DNA of 64,000 nucleotides from Bufo bufo (taxonomy: Eukaryota; Chordata; Amphibia; Anura; Bufonidae), in contig NC_053394.1 of assembly GCF_905171765.1 (NCBI RefSeq), forward strand, positions 156,266,756 to 156,330,755, in the 5' to 3' direction. The position numbers and the translations under genes were made by a program. The notes under the pieces were generated by a model. That model saw only the letters and a list, made by a program, of their open reading frames with translations, searched no databases and was not told where the DNA came from. This document shows, in pieces, positions 42,201-54,183 of the stretch (positions are counted from its first letter, which is position 1; the number at the start of each line of letters is the position of its first letter).

Positions 42201-44400
42201 ACCAACAAAGACTGCCAGGCCGCTTATGATGTATTAATACTTTATTACAAAATTACATGTATTTACAAACATGATTAAAAAGAGTATGGTGCAGGAGAAA
42301 AGAAAAGACGACATCACCGGAGGATAAACACAGCGGATGCATGTCCATAAATCAGTCCATCCGTATGATACATTAAAGGACAAAGTGCAAATGCAAACAT
42401 GTCATATACAATCCAAGGACATAGGACAATTACCCATACTGTGTCTCCTCCAGGATGGCACCAACCCCAACGCGCATTCGGCGTACCTTCGTCTGGGGGT
42501 AGCGTCATCACTGGGGGACACAGGTTAAATACACCAATCAGCCAATCACCACATAGGAGATAATGATCCTATTCTATGTCGTCCCTGCGACTCAGGAAGT
42601 GAGGTATAAACATTCAGGCAGCGCCAAGGAAATACATGTGATCACGTAGTAACGCTGTTAAGACGGGATCGCGTCATCAAGTATCGCGAGTCCGTGTCTC
42701 CACCATCATAGAACCATTGCGCATGCACGATCTAATCGATGAAACAGAATAGAGAAGGAGGGGAAACAAGAAGGCGGCCGCCAAAATTATGATTAGATGA
42801 AAAGAAGAAAAAGACCATCGAGATTAGAGTATGAATTTCGATCCATGATTCAGAAAAAGCAATAATAATAACTGTTAGTGGAAAAGCATATATATCAATG
42901 AATGATGATACGAATTATTGATACTAAAATAAAAATGTGAAAATTGTGAAAGAATGTGAGGGTGTTAAAAACATGATGATGATACTAAAAATTAAGACAT
43001 ATCAATGACTATGTGTGTACATATCCTAAAAAATCCTTTAAGGTGCCCTAACGACCCAAAGGACACAATATATTATTACAGTGCATTACTTGTGAAAACC
43101 AATACCGGTAATACAAGAAAAAGAAAAAAGGAAATAAAAGGAAATAAACAGACTTTATAAGCAAAGCATATATTCACATAATTGCATTATCTAAATTTCG
43201 ATCCATGATTCGAAAATAAATATCGATAAATAGTAAATTCATAAAGTTCGATCCCTGATTAAAAATGAAATATCGATAAACTAGTGTATCGATTAAATAG
43301 ATAGATTTCGATCCATGATTCGAAAATAAATATCGATGAATATTAAATTACATAAAATTCGATCCATGATTCGAAAATAAATATCGATAGACTAATGTAT
43401 CAATAAAAATACATAAATAAATATTATTCTAAAGAAAGAAGAAAAAGATAATACTGGAACCCTGAATAGTGAATAAAAAGCAAGTGAGAATTATCCATGT
43501 ATATGTTTTAAATGTGACCATATCCTATACTCTGTACATATCACTTGCAAAAAAGTGAAATCATGAGTACATGATTGCAAAACATAATTATGTAACCATA
43601 AGTGAAAAATGCATAATGTTATAGTGACATGCAGACATTGCAAAAAAGATGTCATGTCTATAGTGAATCTGATACATACTTAATGCATATGTGCACCCAT
43701 ATCTAAAACATACCATATACTAGTATATAAGGGTATAAATTATGCTCTACATATATAAACAAACAAAGTGGATAAAGGAAATAAAATAAGTGTGTATACA
43801 ATAAACACATGACGATACACCCCATAATATAGTTAGTGACGTGCTGCACATTGATCTAGGATGGATGCCATCAGGTATACAACCGAGGAGGTGGTCGCCA
43901 ATGAATAATTAACACTATATCTGCATGATTGTCGCACATTAGTGTGGCCCTACCACCAACCTCTTGAACAGCCCATCCTGATGCCAACCAGACCAATGTG
44001 TAGAACGTGACCATGTATGGTTTTTCTTATAGCCACAAATTGTGGTACCTATTATCCCTGAACAATTACTTACAAAAGTTACAGCCGCCTCTTGTTAACT
44101 ACTCAACCATCTCACAATTGGATAATGTCCCATGAGTTGCATGTGCCAACCCACTTCCTAAAACCTCTATCAATATTGTAAAGTCGATGACTTATGCAAT
44201 ATATAAAGAGTATATCACGTGGTGAATGTGTATGAATACCGGCCCCATAGATGACCCTAAGAAACGGGGTCAAAAACTGTTAAAAGTCGCAAAGCGAACA
44301 TTAAAACAAGACCTACTTGGTTGTGGAGACCCAGAGTTACCCTACAAAAACCTATAGATATGAAGAGAAACCGGTGAATTCATTCAAACCATTTGGACAC
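42201..44400 (-). repeat. PLE-C long 3' untranslated region
   Basis: About 2.2 kb of non-coding, AT-rich sequence downstream of the endonuclease, mirrored at 49900-52140. It includes four copies of a ~55-60 bp unit built on ttcgatccatgattcgaaaa and atatcgata (about 43195-43395), mirrored at 50930-51125. Near 42470-42515 it includes a hammerhead-like segment (minus: CAGTGATGA … ACGCGTTGGGG-type) that lacks the invariant core C. A poly(A) signal lies near 42240. Confidence 0.75.
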
Positions 44401-44466
44401 AATGTATTTAGCTTCCAGATCCACTTGCATTCAAGCTGTGCTAATCTTTTTGATATGTCCCCACCT

Positions 44467-45004
44467 CTAATATTTTTTATTCTTTAGAACCCAATCAATT
44501 GCCCCAACTTTCAAGTACATAGGGTTACAGTCATGATATAACTTGAAATGTCTAGCCACCGGTTTTAGGTTACTCAAATCTCTTTCATTGGTTGCTGACA
44601 TGATATCTCTGACGTGTTCACGCACCCTAACTTTCAGCTCCCTTGTAGTTAAACCCACATAAATTTTTTAGGCAAGGATATTTCGCATAATAGATGACTG
44701 CTGTACTTGTGCATGTGAGACACTGTGTTATTTGAAATGTTTTCCCATGGATCGACTCATTGAAAGAGGTTGCTCTCTCCATGTTTGGACATGCAATGCA
44801 TTTTCCACATGGGACAAAGCCCCTTCTTGGTTTCCTTATCCCTGGGAACATTGGCTGGATTTGTTTAGAAAAGAGACTACGAACAAGATAGTCTCTCAAA
44901 TTTTTAGAGCGTTTGGCTGTTACCCTTGGACCAGAGGATACATATTTTACCAGGACGGGATCGGTCAACAGAACAGGCCAAAATCTTTTTAAAATGTCCT
45001 TCAT
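44467..45004 (-). pseudogene. PLE-C connector and GIY-YIG endonuclease
   Basis: 45004-44627: MKDILKRFWPVLLTDPVLVK, then FVPCGKCIACPNMERATSFN (zinc-like cysteines) and CTSTAVIYYAKYPCLK (GIY part). A one-base extra A shifts frame; 44658-44467 continues with GLTTRELKVRVREHVRDIMS and VARHFKLYHDCNPMYLKVGA, ending WVLKNKKY. This is the same domain as in PLE-A but another lineage. The shared frameshift in the plus-strand copy shows it predates the composite. Confidence 0.87.
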
Positions 45005-45193
45005 CTCAGACCATCTACAGTGGTAGCCTGTAATGAATCTGTAATGAATCTTGCCTTATTGTCACTGGATTTTTTTCCCCCTGAAAATAAAAGGTCATGA
45101 CGGGAGCATGTCCTTGCTCTTCTGTATGCTTTTTTGACTATACCCACGACTGGTGAATCTCTGCTTCAAATCATTTGCTTGTCGTTCAAACAT

Positions 45194-46114
45194 CTAATTC
45201 GTCGAACATATCCTCCGGACTCGCAAAAATTGTCCAGTCGGGATCGAGTTAATCATCTGCAGGGGATGGGATGAAGATGCATGTAAGTAGGAGTTAACAG
45301 ATGTCGGTTTCCTAAATACATTCGTAAAAATAGAGCCATCAGCACCTCTCTCCAACCGAACATCCAAAAACTCAATAGAGTTCTTGTCATATTTGTATGT
45401 CAATTTGATGTTCTTAGAGTTGTTGTTCAACATCTCAAAAAAGTTTTGTAATTTGGATAGATCTCCCTGCCAGATCAAAAATACATTGTCGATGTACCAC
45501 GCCCAAAATATGGCGCGGTCCATCGACAGAAAGAGGTCCCTCTCCCACAGCTTCAGAAGCAAATTTGGGTATGAGGGCGCACAAGGCGCCCCCATCGCAG
45601 TGCCCTGGAGCTGCAGGTTGAAGGACTCACCGAAATAAAAGAAATTGTGCATCAAAACGAAGGACCCAAGATCCAATAGAAAACCCCTCTTATCAGCATC
45701 TAAATTCTCCTGTTCCAGAAAAAACTCCACTGCCTAAGTCCCATCTTGATGTCTAATACTTGTGTACAAAGACTCAACATCACAGGTCACCATCATTGTA
45801 TCATCCCCAAGACGGATACCCTCAATTTTCCGCAGAAAATCTGTGGTATCCTTGATATGCGAAGGAAGATTGGCTACAATATATTTAAATTGGGAATCCA
45901 GATATCGTCCTACCTTTTCAGTCAAACTTCCTCTACCGGAAATGATGGGCCTGCCAGGGGGTATTTTGGCATTTTTATGAATCTTCGGTAGCAGGTATAA
46001 GGTAGGTACCATGGGCTCCTTTACAATTAAAGCATCATGGAGGGCCTTGGATATTATTTGACTATCGACAGCTTTATCCAGGATCTGATTTAGACTACCT
46101 TCAAATGAATGCAA
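45194..46114 (-). pseudogene. PLE-C reverse transcriptase with altered active site
   Basis: 46114-45734 holds TLYLLPKIHKNAKIPPGRPI, ISGRGSLTEKVGRYLDSQFK and MMVTCDVESLYTSIRHQDG (first catalytic Asp). A stop follows TSIRHQDGT at about 45734; 45730-45194 then gives SFNLQLQGTAMGAPCAPSYP and AWYIDNVFLIWQGDLSKL. In the last block the second Asp of the YIDD centre is Asn (codon complement of gtt at about 45490). Then IEFLDVRLERGADGSIFTNV, FRKPTSVNSYLHASS. With a stop and a changed catalytic residue the enzyme is dead. Confidence 0.87.
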
Positions 46115-46125
46115 AGGATTAAATG

Positions 46126-47240
46126 TTAGTTTCTTATAGCATTCCTTCTCTCTAAGTTTCTGTAGGCCTCCCGTTCATAAAGACTGTGGGGCCATACTAC
46201 AATGTTTCCCCATTTATCGGAGGGTTTGAACACCACATCAGTGAGTCTAGAGAGATTCTTTAAACTCTGGTGTTGAGCTCTTGACAAATTGTCTTTTGGA
46301 ATGAACATTGCCATGTTCTCAAACTCCTTAGATACAAGTTTGACGAACAGGTCAATTGCTGGACATAATGATAGAGGGGGGAATTTTTTTGACTTACATT
46401 TGATGGATGCAGGGATCTCCTCCAATGTATGTTGTTCATTTTCTCCTGCCAATTCGTCCAACATCCGAACTGCTTGTAGTTCTTCCGGGGTGGACAATTC
46501 TACCCTCATTGTGATGCCATCTTTTTATAAGTAATGAATGAGCGAAAATGTGTAGATCTTTTACTGCTGTAATGGAGTCGAAAGCAGCACATGGTGAAAA
46601 GGTTAAACCTTTCTCCAACAATGATACATCTATTGATGAAAAAGTATGTTCAGATAGGTTAATTACATTCAAATCATTGTGATTACCATTCTCCCTTTTC
46701 TCCAAAAAGGTCCCCCCTTTTCCATTTGAAACAAAACCAGGCGGTGTCTTTCTTTTTTGCATCACACCTGACCTGGTCATTCTGCCATCTGGCTCCTGAT
46801 TATCTGAAATTGATGATAGAGATAGCATCGAGCATGTGCGATTACGAGAGGAGAAATTGCCCCTCCTCTGATGGTAGGTATCTGTGCGTTTCCATTTGTA
46901 CACACATTTTTGCTGAAAATCCTCACAGTCCCTAGAAAATTTTCTTGATTTCACTTCTTGCATCTCCTTTTCCCACTTCTCAAAACTCTTATTGAGTGTC
47001 ATGTCAAAAGCTGCTAAAGACTCCTTATTGCATTCTTGTTTGAGGGTCAGTTGTAACTTCTCAATATCCACATCCAAGGACATTAAAGTCTGGCTTTTAT
47101 GCCTAATCACAAGATTCACCAGTTTCTTAGCTGACTCAGTACATATTTCCTCCCAGCTACACAGAAAAGTTTAACTCTCAATATCAAAAGATGGTGTCAC
47201 CTGAATTCGTAGACCTCGTGGTATCAAGTCCAACTGCAAG
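46126..47240 (-). pseudogene. PLE-C N-terminal polyprotein region
   Basis: Frames at 47119-46436 and 46509-46126 carry the N-terminal PLE region: VPRGLRIQ-type start, a charged coiled-coil-like part (SLDVDIEKLQLTLKQECNKE, KWEKEMQEVKSRKFSRDCED), a variable serine-rich segment, and the pre-RT block DVVFKPSDKWGNIVVWPHSL (family form KPADKGGNIVV). Frame changes near 46440-46510 and a stop near 47170 break it. Confidence 0.78.
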
Positions 47241-47360
47241 TACCGTATTTTTCGCCCTATAAGACGCAGTGCTGCTGATTTTGCCGTATTTTCAATGATA
47301 CACTCGCCGCGATGCTGTGCTGCGGGTGTATCAGCTGTGAGGGAGGAGGGGCTGGGGGCC

Positions 47361-47846
47361 GGCATCTGCTTTTATAATGACAGCGGGGCCCGTGCAGTGA
47401 CTGTATTCTACTACACGGGCCCCGCTCACTGTATAATCGTATCTCTAATAGTTAATTATGTATATACCGGTAATCGCATAATCAGCGCTACTTACAACTA
47501 CAAGCGCTCGGTAGGTAGCAGAGAGGAGGTAGGAGGCAGGCCGGGAGGACAGGCGGGCGGCGCGTCACTCACTACGTCACGCGCCTGCGCCGCCCACTTT
47601 ATAAATGTAGCAGGCGGCGTGGGCGCATGACTTAGTGACTCACGCTGCCAGCGCCCGTCCTCCCGGCCTGCATCCTCCCTCCTCTCTGCTACCTACCGAG
47701 CGCTTGTAGTTGTAAGTAGCACTGATTATGCGATTACCGGTATATACATAATTAACTATTACAGATACGATTATACAGTGAGCGGGGCCCGTGTAGTAGA
47801 ATACAGTCACTGCACGGGCCCCCGCTGTCATTATAAAAGCAGATGC
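47361..47846. repeat. 486-bp near-perfect palindrome
   Basis: The left arm starts gcatctgcttttataatgac and the right arm ends gtcattataaaagcagatgc, with the arms matching nearly throughout and a centre near 47603 (cgccgcccactttataaatg). The interior gggcccgtg…tgtattctactacacgggcc forms secondary hairpins. Closely parallel to the palindrome at 58961-59347. Confidence 0.88.
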
Positions 47847-47988
47847 AACCCCCACTCCCTGTATTGAGGGTCATTCACTACAGGGACACTGTTATGGAGG
47901 GGATCTGTGGATGACACATAGCATAAGATGCTATATATGTGTCATCCACAGATCCCCCCCATAACTGTCATACACAGATACCCATAAC

Positions 47989-48744
47989 CAGGGCTTTTTT
48001 TCTCAGAGAAAAGGTGGTGGAACTCACCCCCCTGGCCACGCCCCTACCCACCCCTAGGACCGCCCCCTAAAACCGCCCCTTTAGAGAACAGGGATGCAAG
48101 TAAAATTGCCAGTGACGGTCGTGACAGCCAGGCTTCCAGTGCCCGCGGCAGTGGCGACTCTAGGAACAATATATAGGGGGGGGCACAAAGATACCACAGT
48201 CAAAAATGGGGGGGCAAAAACAAAATAAGTATATATAAATAAGATTACAAAATACGAGAGAATTGCGGTATGCAGGGATACATTTATAATAAAAAAGTTT
48301 ACTTACAAAAGAAGCTATTCAGTCGTCTGCTGTCAATTAGCCCCCATATGCCTCCAATTAGCCCCCATTATGCCCCCAGCAACCACATTTTTTATAAAAT
48401 AAAAAAACACTTACCTCTCCTGCTCCTGGACGGACGCCGCCTGCAATTTTCTTTCTCCTCAGTCGACTGTGCTCTGAACTGGTGCGTACAGCGTGAGGTC
48501 ACAGAGCGCCCTCATGCTGTGCGCAGCCCTGCACAGCCGACAGCCGAGGACCAGGAAGTGGTAAGTACAGAGCGTTCACCACTTCCTGGTCCTTCGGTAC
48601 ACTAATGAGCGTTTCCTTAATGGAAGCGCTCATTAGTATTCACCTGGGAGAATCAGCGCGGGGGCACCCGGGGGGGCGGGGCGAGTCAGCAAAAATAGGT
48701 GGCGGAATGCCGTTCCGGCGCGTTCCGCCAGAAAAAAAGCCCTG
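47989..48744. mobile_element. Nested non-autonomous hAT
   Basis: Inverted ends cagggctttttttct with a perfect 8-bp duplication cccataac (47981-47988, 48745-48752). It landed inside the satellite array of transposon D. 756 bp, no transposase; interior contains acgcccctacccacccctag-like and gcgctcattagta inverted text (about 48600-48640). Confidence 0.9.
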
Positions 48745-49083
48745 CCCATAACAGTGCCATCCAGAGACCCCAATAAGAGCCACCCACAGATCCCCCATAA
48801 GTGTCACCCACAGATCCCCCATAAGTGTCACCCACAGATCCCCCATAAGTGTCACCCACAGATCCCCCATAAGTGTCACCCACAGATCCCCCATAACAGT
48901 GCGTCACCCACAGATCCCCCATAACAGTGCATCACCCACAGATCCCCATAACAGTGCGTCACCCACAGATCCCCCATAACAGTGCGTCACCCACAGATCC
49001 CCCATAACAGTGCATCACCCACAGATCCCCCATAACAGTTCGCCATCCACAGATCCCCCATAACAGTGCGCCATCCACAGACC
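48745..49083. repeat. Satellite array, 24-28 bp units
   Basis: About twelve units of acagatcccccataagtgtc / ataacagtgcgtcacc-type, the complement of the cactgttatgg satellite at 20.2 kb and 58.7 kb. The unit shortens to ~25 bp where cagt is lost. Repeat-derived frames (MGDLWVTLMGDLWVTL-like, minus) are artefacts. Confidence 0.87.
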
Positions 49084-49207
49084 ACAATTAGTTCAAAACC
49101 CACCAAAAGCACACCTATTGGTTCAAAATATATTTTTTCTTATTTTCCTCCTTAAAAACCTAGGTGCGTCTTATGGGCCGGTGCGTCTTATAGGGCGAAA
49201 AATACGG

Positions 49208-49340
49208 TATCTCTCCAGAAACGCCTTATTCCACCATGAAATAGATTGGTAAGAGTCAACTGCATTTCTTTTATATTTGCCAGGTCTTTACACCCAACAC
49301 CTGCACCTTTATCCTTAAAAATACTATCCAAGGATATTTT
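49208..49340 (-). pseudogene. PLE-C start of preserved 5' coding region
   Basis: Minus strand reads SIFKDKGAGVGCKDLANIKE then FHGGIRRFWRD up to the TA where transposon D inserted; on the far side (47241 downward) YLQLDLIPRGLRIQVTPSFD continues. The IPRGLRI motif is a familiar N-terminal PLE feature. The junction with the plus-strand copy falls at about 49336-49362 (ttttcagggggacaaaaatc). Confidence 0.7.
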
Positions 49341-49408
49341 CAGGGGGACAAAAATCAAGTGACAATAAGGCAAGATTCATTACAGGCTACCACTGTAGAT
49401 GGTCTGAG

Positions 49409-49864
49409 ATGAAGGACATTTTAAAAAGATTTTGGCCTGTTCTGTTGACCGATCCCGTCCTAGTAAAATATGTATCCTCTGGTCCAATGGTAACGGCCAA
49501 ACACTCTAAAAATTTGAGAGACTATCTTGTTCGTAGTCTCTTTTCTAAACAAATCCAGCCAATGCTCCCAGGGATAAGGAAACCAAGAAGGGTCTTTGTC
49601 CCATGTGGAAAATGCATCCTTGCCTAAAAAATTTATGTGGGTTTAACTACAAGGGAGCTGAAAGTTAGGGTGCGTGAACACGTCAGAGATATCATGTCAG
49701 CAACCAATGAAAGAGATTTGAGTAACCTAAAACCGGTGGCTAGACATTTCAAGTTATATCATGACTGTAACTGTATGTACTTGAAAGTTGGGGCGATTGA
49801 TTGGGTTCTAAAAAAGAAAAAATATTACAGGTGGGGATATATCAAAAAGATTGGCACAGCTTGA
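49409..49864 (+). pseudogene. PLE-C' connector and endonuclease, internally deleted
   Basis: Plus-strand counterpart: MKDILKRFWPVLLTDPVLVK to VFVPCGKCILA, then after a deletion of about 130 bp (between the cysteine cluster and the GIY-YIG core, at about 49613) GLTTRELKVRVREHVRDIMS and VARHFKLYHDCNCMYLKVGA. The same extra A is present (cctaaaaaatttatgtggg). RT is absent, so the copy starts within the connector at about 49337. Confidence 0.85.
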
Positions 49865-49899
49865 ATGCAAGTGGATATGGAAGCTAAATACATTGTGTC

Positions 49900-52142
49900 C
49901 AAATGGTTTGAATGAATTCACCGGTTTCTCTTCATATCTATAGGTTTTTGTAGGGTAACTCCGGGTCTCCACACCCAAGTAGGTCTTGTTTTAATATTCG
50001 CTTTGCGACTTTTAACAGTTTTTGACCCCGTTTCTTAGGGTCATCTATGGGGCCGGTATTCATACACATTCACCACGTGATATACTCTTTATATATTGCA
50101 TAAGTCATCGACTTTGCAATATTGATGGATGTTTTAGGAAGTGGGTTGGCACATGCAGCTCATGGGACATTATCCAATTGTGGGAGGGTTGAGTAGTTAA
50201 CAAGAGGCGGCTGTAACTTTTGTAAGTAATTGTTCAGGGATAATAGGTACCACAATTTGTGGCTATAAGAAAAACCATACATGGTCACGTTCTACACATT
50301 GGTCTGGTTGGCATCAGGATGGGCTGTTCAAGAGGTTGGTGGTAGGGCCACACTAATGTGCGACAATCATGCAGATATAGTGTTAATTATTCATTGGTGA
50401 CCACCTCCTCGGTTGTATACCTGATGGCATTCATCCTAGATCAATGTGCAGCACGTCACTAACTATATTATGGGGCGTATCGTCATGTGTTTATTGTATA
50501 CACACTTGTTTTATTTCCTTTATCCACTTTTGTCACATACATCACAAGTTGTTTGTTTATATATGTAGAGCATAATTTATACCCTTATATACTAGTATAT
50601 GGTATGTTTTAGATATGTGTGCACATATGCATTAAGTATGTATCAGATTCACTATAGACATGACATCTTTTTTGCAATGTCTGCATGTCACTATAACATT
50701 ATGCATTTTTCACTTATGGTTACATAATTATGTTTTGCAATCATGTACTCATGATTTCACTTTTTTGCAAGTGATATGTACAGAGTATAGGATATGGTCA
50801 CATTTAAAACATATACATGGATAATTCTCACTTGCTTTTTATTCACTATTCAGGGTTCCAGTAATATCTTTTTCTTCTTTCTTTAGAATACCGTAATATT
50901 TATTTATGTATTTTTATTGATACATTAGTCTATCGATATTTATTTTCGAATCATGGATCGAATTTTATGTAATTTAATATTCATCGATATTTATTTTCGA
51001 ATCATGGATCGAAATCTATCTATTTAATCGATACACTAGTTTATCGATATTTCATTTTGAATCAGGGATCGAACTTTATGAATTTACTATTTATCGATAT
51101 TTATTTTCGAATCATGGATGGAAATTTAGATAATGCAATTATGTGAATATATGCTTTGCTTATAAATTCTGTTTATTTCCTTTTATTTCCTTTTTTCTTT
51201 TTCTTGTATTACCGGTATTGGTTTTCACAAGTAATGCACTGTAATTATAAATTTTTTCTTTTGGGTCGTTAGGGCACCTTAAAGGATTTTTTAGGATATG
51301 TACACACATAGTCATTGATATGTCTTCATTTTTAGTATCATCATCATGTTTTTAACACCCTCACATTCTTTCACAATTTTCTCATTTTTATTTTAGTATC
51401 AATAATTCGTATCATCATTCATTGATATATATGCTTTTCCACTAACAATTATTATTATTGCTTTTTCTGAATCATGGATCGAAATTCATACTCTAATCTC
51501 GATGGTCTTTTTCTTCTTTTCATCTAATCATAATTTTGGCGGCCGCCTTCTTGTTTCCCCTCCTTCTCTATTCTGTTTCTTTTTCTTGTGTTTGTCATTA
51601 TATAATATTTACAGTATCATTGAGGCTTTATCCTACTCCCATGACGTCATCTATTAGATCTGACATGCGCAATGGTTCTATGATGGTGGAGACACGGACT
51701 CGCGATACTTGATGACGCGATCCGTCTTAACAGCGTTACTACTCCTGAGTCGCAGGGACGAGGTAGAATAGGATCATTATCTCCTATGTGGTGATTGGCT
51801 GATTGGTGTATTTAACCTGTGTCCCCCAGTGATGACGCTACCCCCAGACGAAGGTACGCCGAAACACGCGTTGGGGTTGGCGCCATCCTGGAGGAGACAC
51901 AGTATGGGTATTTGTCCTATGTCCTTGGATTGTATATGACATGTTTGCATTTGCACTTTGTCCTTTAATGTATCATACGGATGGACTGATTTATGGACAT
52001 GTATCCGCTGTGTTTATCCTCCGGTGATGTCGTCTTTTCTTTTCTCCTGCACCATACTCTTTTTAATCATGTTTGTAAATACATGTAATTTTGTAATAAA
52101 GTATTAATACATCATAAGCGGCCTGGCAGTCTTTGTAGGTTT
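49900..52142 (+). repeat. PLE-C' 3' untranslated region
   Basis: Plus-strand mirror of 42201-44400 with the same cgat-rich tandem units (50930-51125) and a hammerhead-like remnant at 51823-51876 (GTGATGA core, GAAACACGCGT, flanking CCCC/GGGG). It ends aataaagtattaatac … ggcagtctttgtaggttt at the 14-bp duplication. There is an extra ~60-bp segment near 51580-51650 not found at the matching place in the left arm. Confidence 0.75.
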
Positions 52143-52156
52143 TAGATTTATATCAA

Positions 52157-54180
52157 GTTGCAGCTCAAGGGAGAGTCTTTTCTACTGGAGCTCTTTCCCT
52201 GTAATTGCCACAGCTAGATATGGCGGGTGAACATTTAAACTGAGCGTGTGCAACCACTAAAAGGAAGTGGACAAGAAATAAGGAGAAAAAAAACAGCAGG
52301 TGGAGCTATACAGATACATTTTTTTGAATAGCTTAGTGACTATATGTGCAATTACATAAAGTATTCAGATCCAGTGCTGGTTTGAAAAATACTATTCGTG
52401 CCACATCTCTTTTAAGGCACATTTATTTCACAGGTCAAAAAGAGGGACATTTAAGGAGAAAAGAGGAACAGGGGGACGTGAGTCAAAAAAAGCGACTGTC
52501 CCTTGCAAAGAGGGACACTTGGGAGGCATGCAATGTCTACTCACCGTACACGCTAGTTGCAGCTGCATAGGGCTCAGTACACAGCTTCTGACACCAAATC
52601 CTTTTCCTTAGAACTATATCTGCCCAGCATCCTGCTTACAATCTACAATGATGATTTACATAGCTACATGTCAGTTGGCCAAGCCTCTCATCGCGATAAG
52701 TGGGTTTCTAGATCATTATCTGCATCATTCTCATCTGCAGGTGGCAGTTACAAGTGTTTATGAGTAGCATACCCACCATCAGATTACAGGAAGAACATAA
52801 GAATATACAGTTATTCAGTTCAGGTCCAGGTATCTGCTTGTGCCATGGCAGCTAAAAGTTTCCATTGCACGTTTCTGAGCCCCAGCAGCAGAAGTGTATA
52901 CATCCCAGTGTTGAGTATTTATGAACATTTGGCTATAATGTCGGTGTTCTTGGCTTTTGCTCCAGAAAACAATTACTGAGAATAAACATAATTCTAATGT
53001 TTGTTAATATCTTGGAGCTGAAAGATAAAATGACAACATTTGTTATTCCGGGAATATAATACTATCTTCAGCTGTATCATGAAAAGGAACATTTTGTAGT
53101 GCTTGTAAAAGATGGTCAAGGGTTCTGCTTTGGACAAAGATCATATTGCATGATCAGAAGATATACAAGTTGCAGTAAGTGACCTTTAATACTTAGCTTT
53201 TAAAATGCTAATAAAATAGTAGCCCATACGCAAGTACAATAGTACAAATAGTGATTCATGCTTATGCAATGATTCACGGTGCAAAAAATAAAGAATGGTC
53301 TTACCACATGGTAATTTTGTGGTGCCTAGGTGGGGTCTCTTTGAATCACGTCGGATGCCACATTTAGTGGTTGCCATACGCAGCACACAATTAAATATAT
53401 GCGCATATAGATTTTGTTTTGACTTTTATCTGTATGGTTCATGAAGACTTTATTCACTAATCATGTATTCATTTTATAACTGGAATTATGTCTCATGAAT
53501 TTATTATATTTATATTTAATTTACTATGAATTATTGTTCCTTTATATAATCAGTGTTTCTATTTGTTTATTTATTTTTTCTTGCACAAAGATTAGGTTTA
53601 TAGGGCGAGATAATATGGGGCCATTGATTAATTTACTAAGCATTTTGCATTTGGATGTCAGTATCTTAATTATATTTATGTGCATGTATATTTCATCTAC
53701 TTATGTAATTTACTATCAGCGCATGCAATGGGGATTTCATTCATTATGTATCGACATAATTTTCTGTTTCTTTATTATACTGTATGGTCTTATTCCCTAC
53801 TGTTTATGTAAAAAGGGCACTTCTGGATACAAACATATTGACCATGTTTGCCATAATAATGTAATTCTATATGTCCGTTTGTAATCTTCTTGTGGAATGC
53901 ATGTTGACACGCACGATTTGGGTTCAGAGGAGGCGCACATTCATTTTTGTTATACATTTCCGGCTTCTGGAACGCATCACAATTCAATTTCCGGTTTTGC
54001 ACCATTTTGCACATGCGCAGATTGTGTTTCTGAGACGCCAGCCCAGATCGTGCAGTGCCATCATGTTTTGACATGGCCTGAGCACAGAGAACACCACTGT
54101 GGTCTCAACACACACCCCCTCACCGCGTGAAATCGATCCTTAACAGGTGACCATTATTATTTACTAATGTTTTATACATA
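52157..54180. other. Unassigned AT-rich DNA
   Basis: 52157-52340 continues the MITE-like sequence interrupted at 42112. The aagagggacatt / aaagagggacacttgggagg pair (52441, 52509) is an inverted or repeated MITE remnant, matched at 41552. 53181-54180 is AT-rich with a 129-residue hydrophobic frame (53495-53884) that has no family features; its layout before the repeat at 54184 could be retroelement 3' UTR. No supported gene. Confidence 0.45.
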
Positions 54181-54183
54181 TAC

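Larger units (their letters stand above)
47243..49207. mobile_element. TA-flanked non-autonomous transposon D inside PLE-C
   Basis: Perfect inverted ends ccgtatttttcgccctataa (continuing gacgca) and TA flanks (47241-47242, 49208-49209). Length 1,965 bp, no transposase. Contents are a 486-bp palindrome (47361-47846), a satellite centre (47880-47985), a nested hAT (47989-48744) and a satellite array (48745-49083). The TA duplication suggests Tc1/mariner-type mobilisation, but the termini are not those of a family I can name with certainty. A partial relative lies at 59521-60345. Confidence 0.85.
42113..52142. mobile_element. Head-to-head PLE composite, 10 kb, one insertion
   Basis: Perfect 14-bp duplication tagatttatatcaa at 42099-42112 and 52143-52156. 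Inside, a long PLE on the minus strand (42113 to about 49340, interrupted by a TA-flanked transposon at 47243-49207) is joined head-to-head to a 5'-truncated PLE on the plus strand (about 49337-52142). The inverted arms of about 2.8 kb (42201-45086 against 49337-52140) share even a frameshift (six A before ttatgtggg), so both derive from one template or close sisters. The left copy extends 88 bp beyond the shared 3' end. AATAAA lies near both outer ends. Confidence 0.88.

Noticed and set aside
48745..49083. CRISPR-like regularly spaced repeats
   Set aside because: Units are directly adjacent without unique spacers, and the context is a vertebrate-type transposon. It is a satellite.
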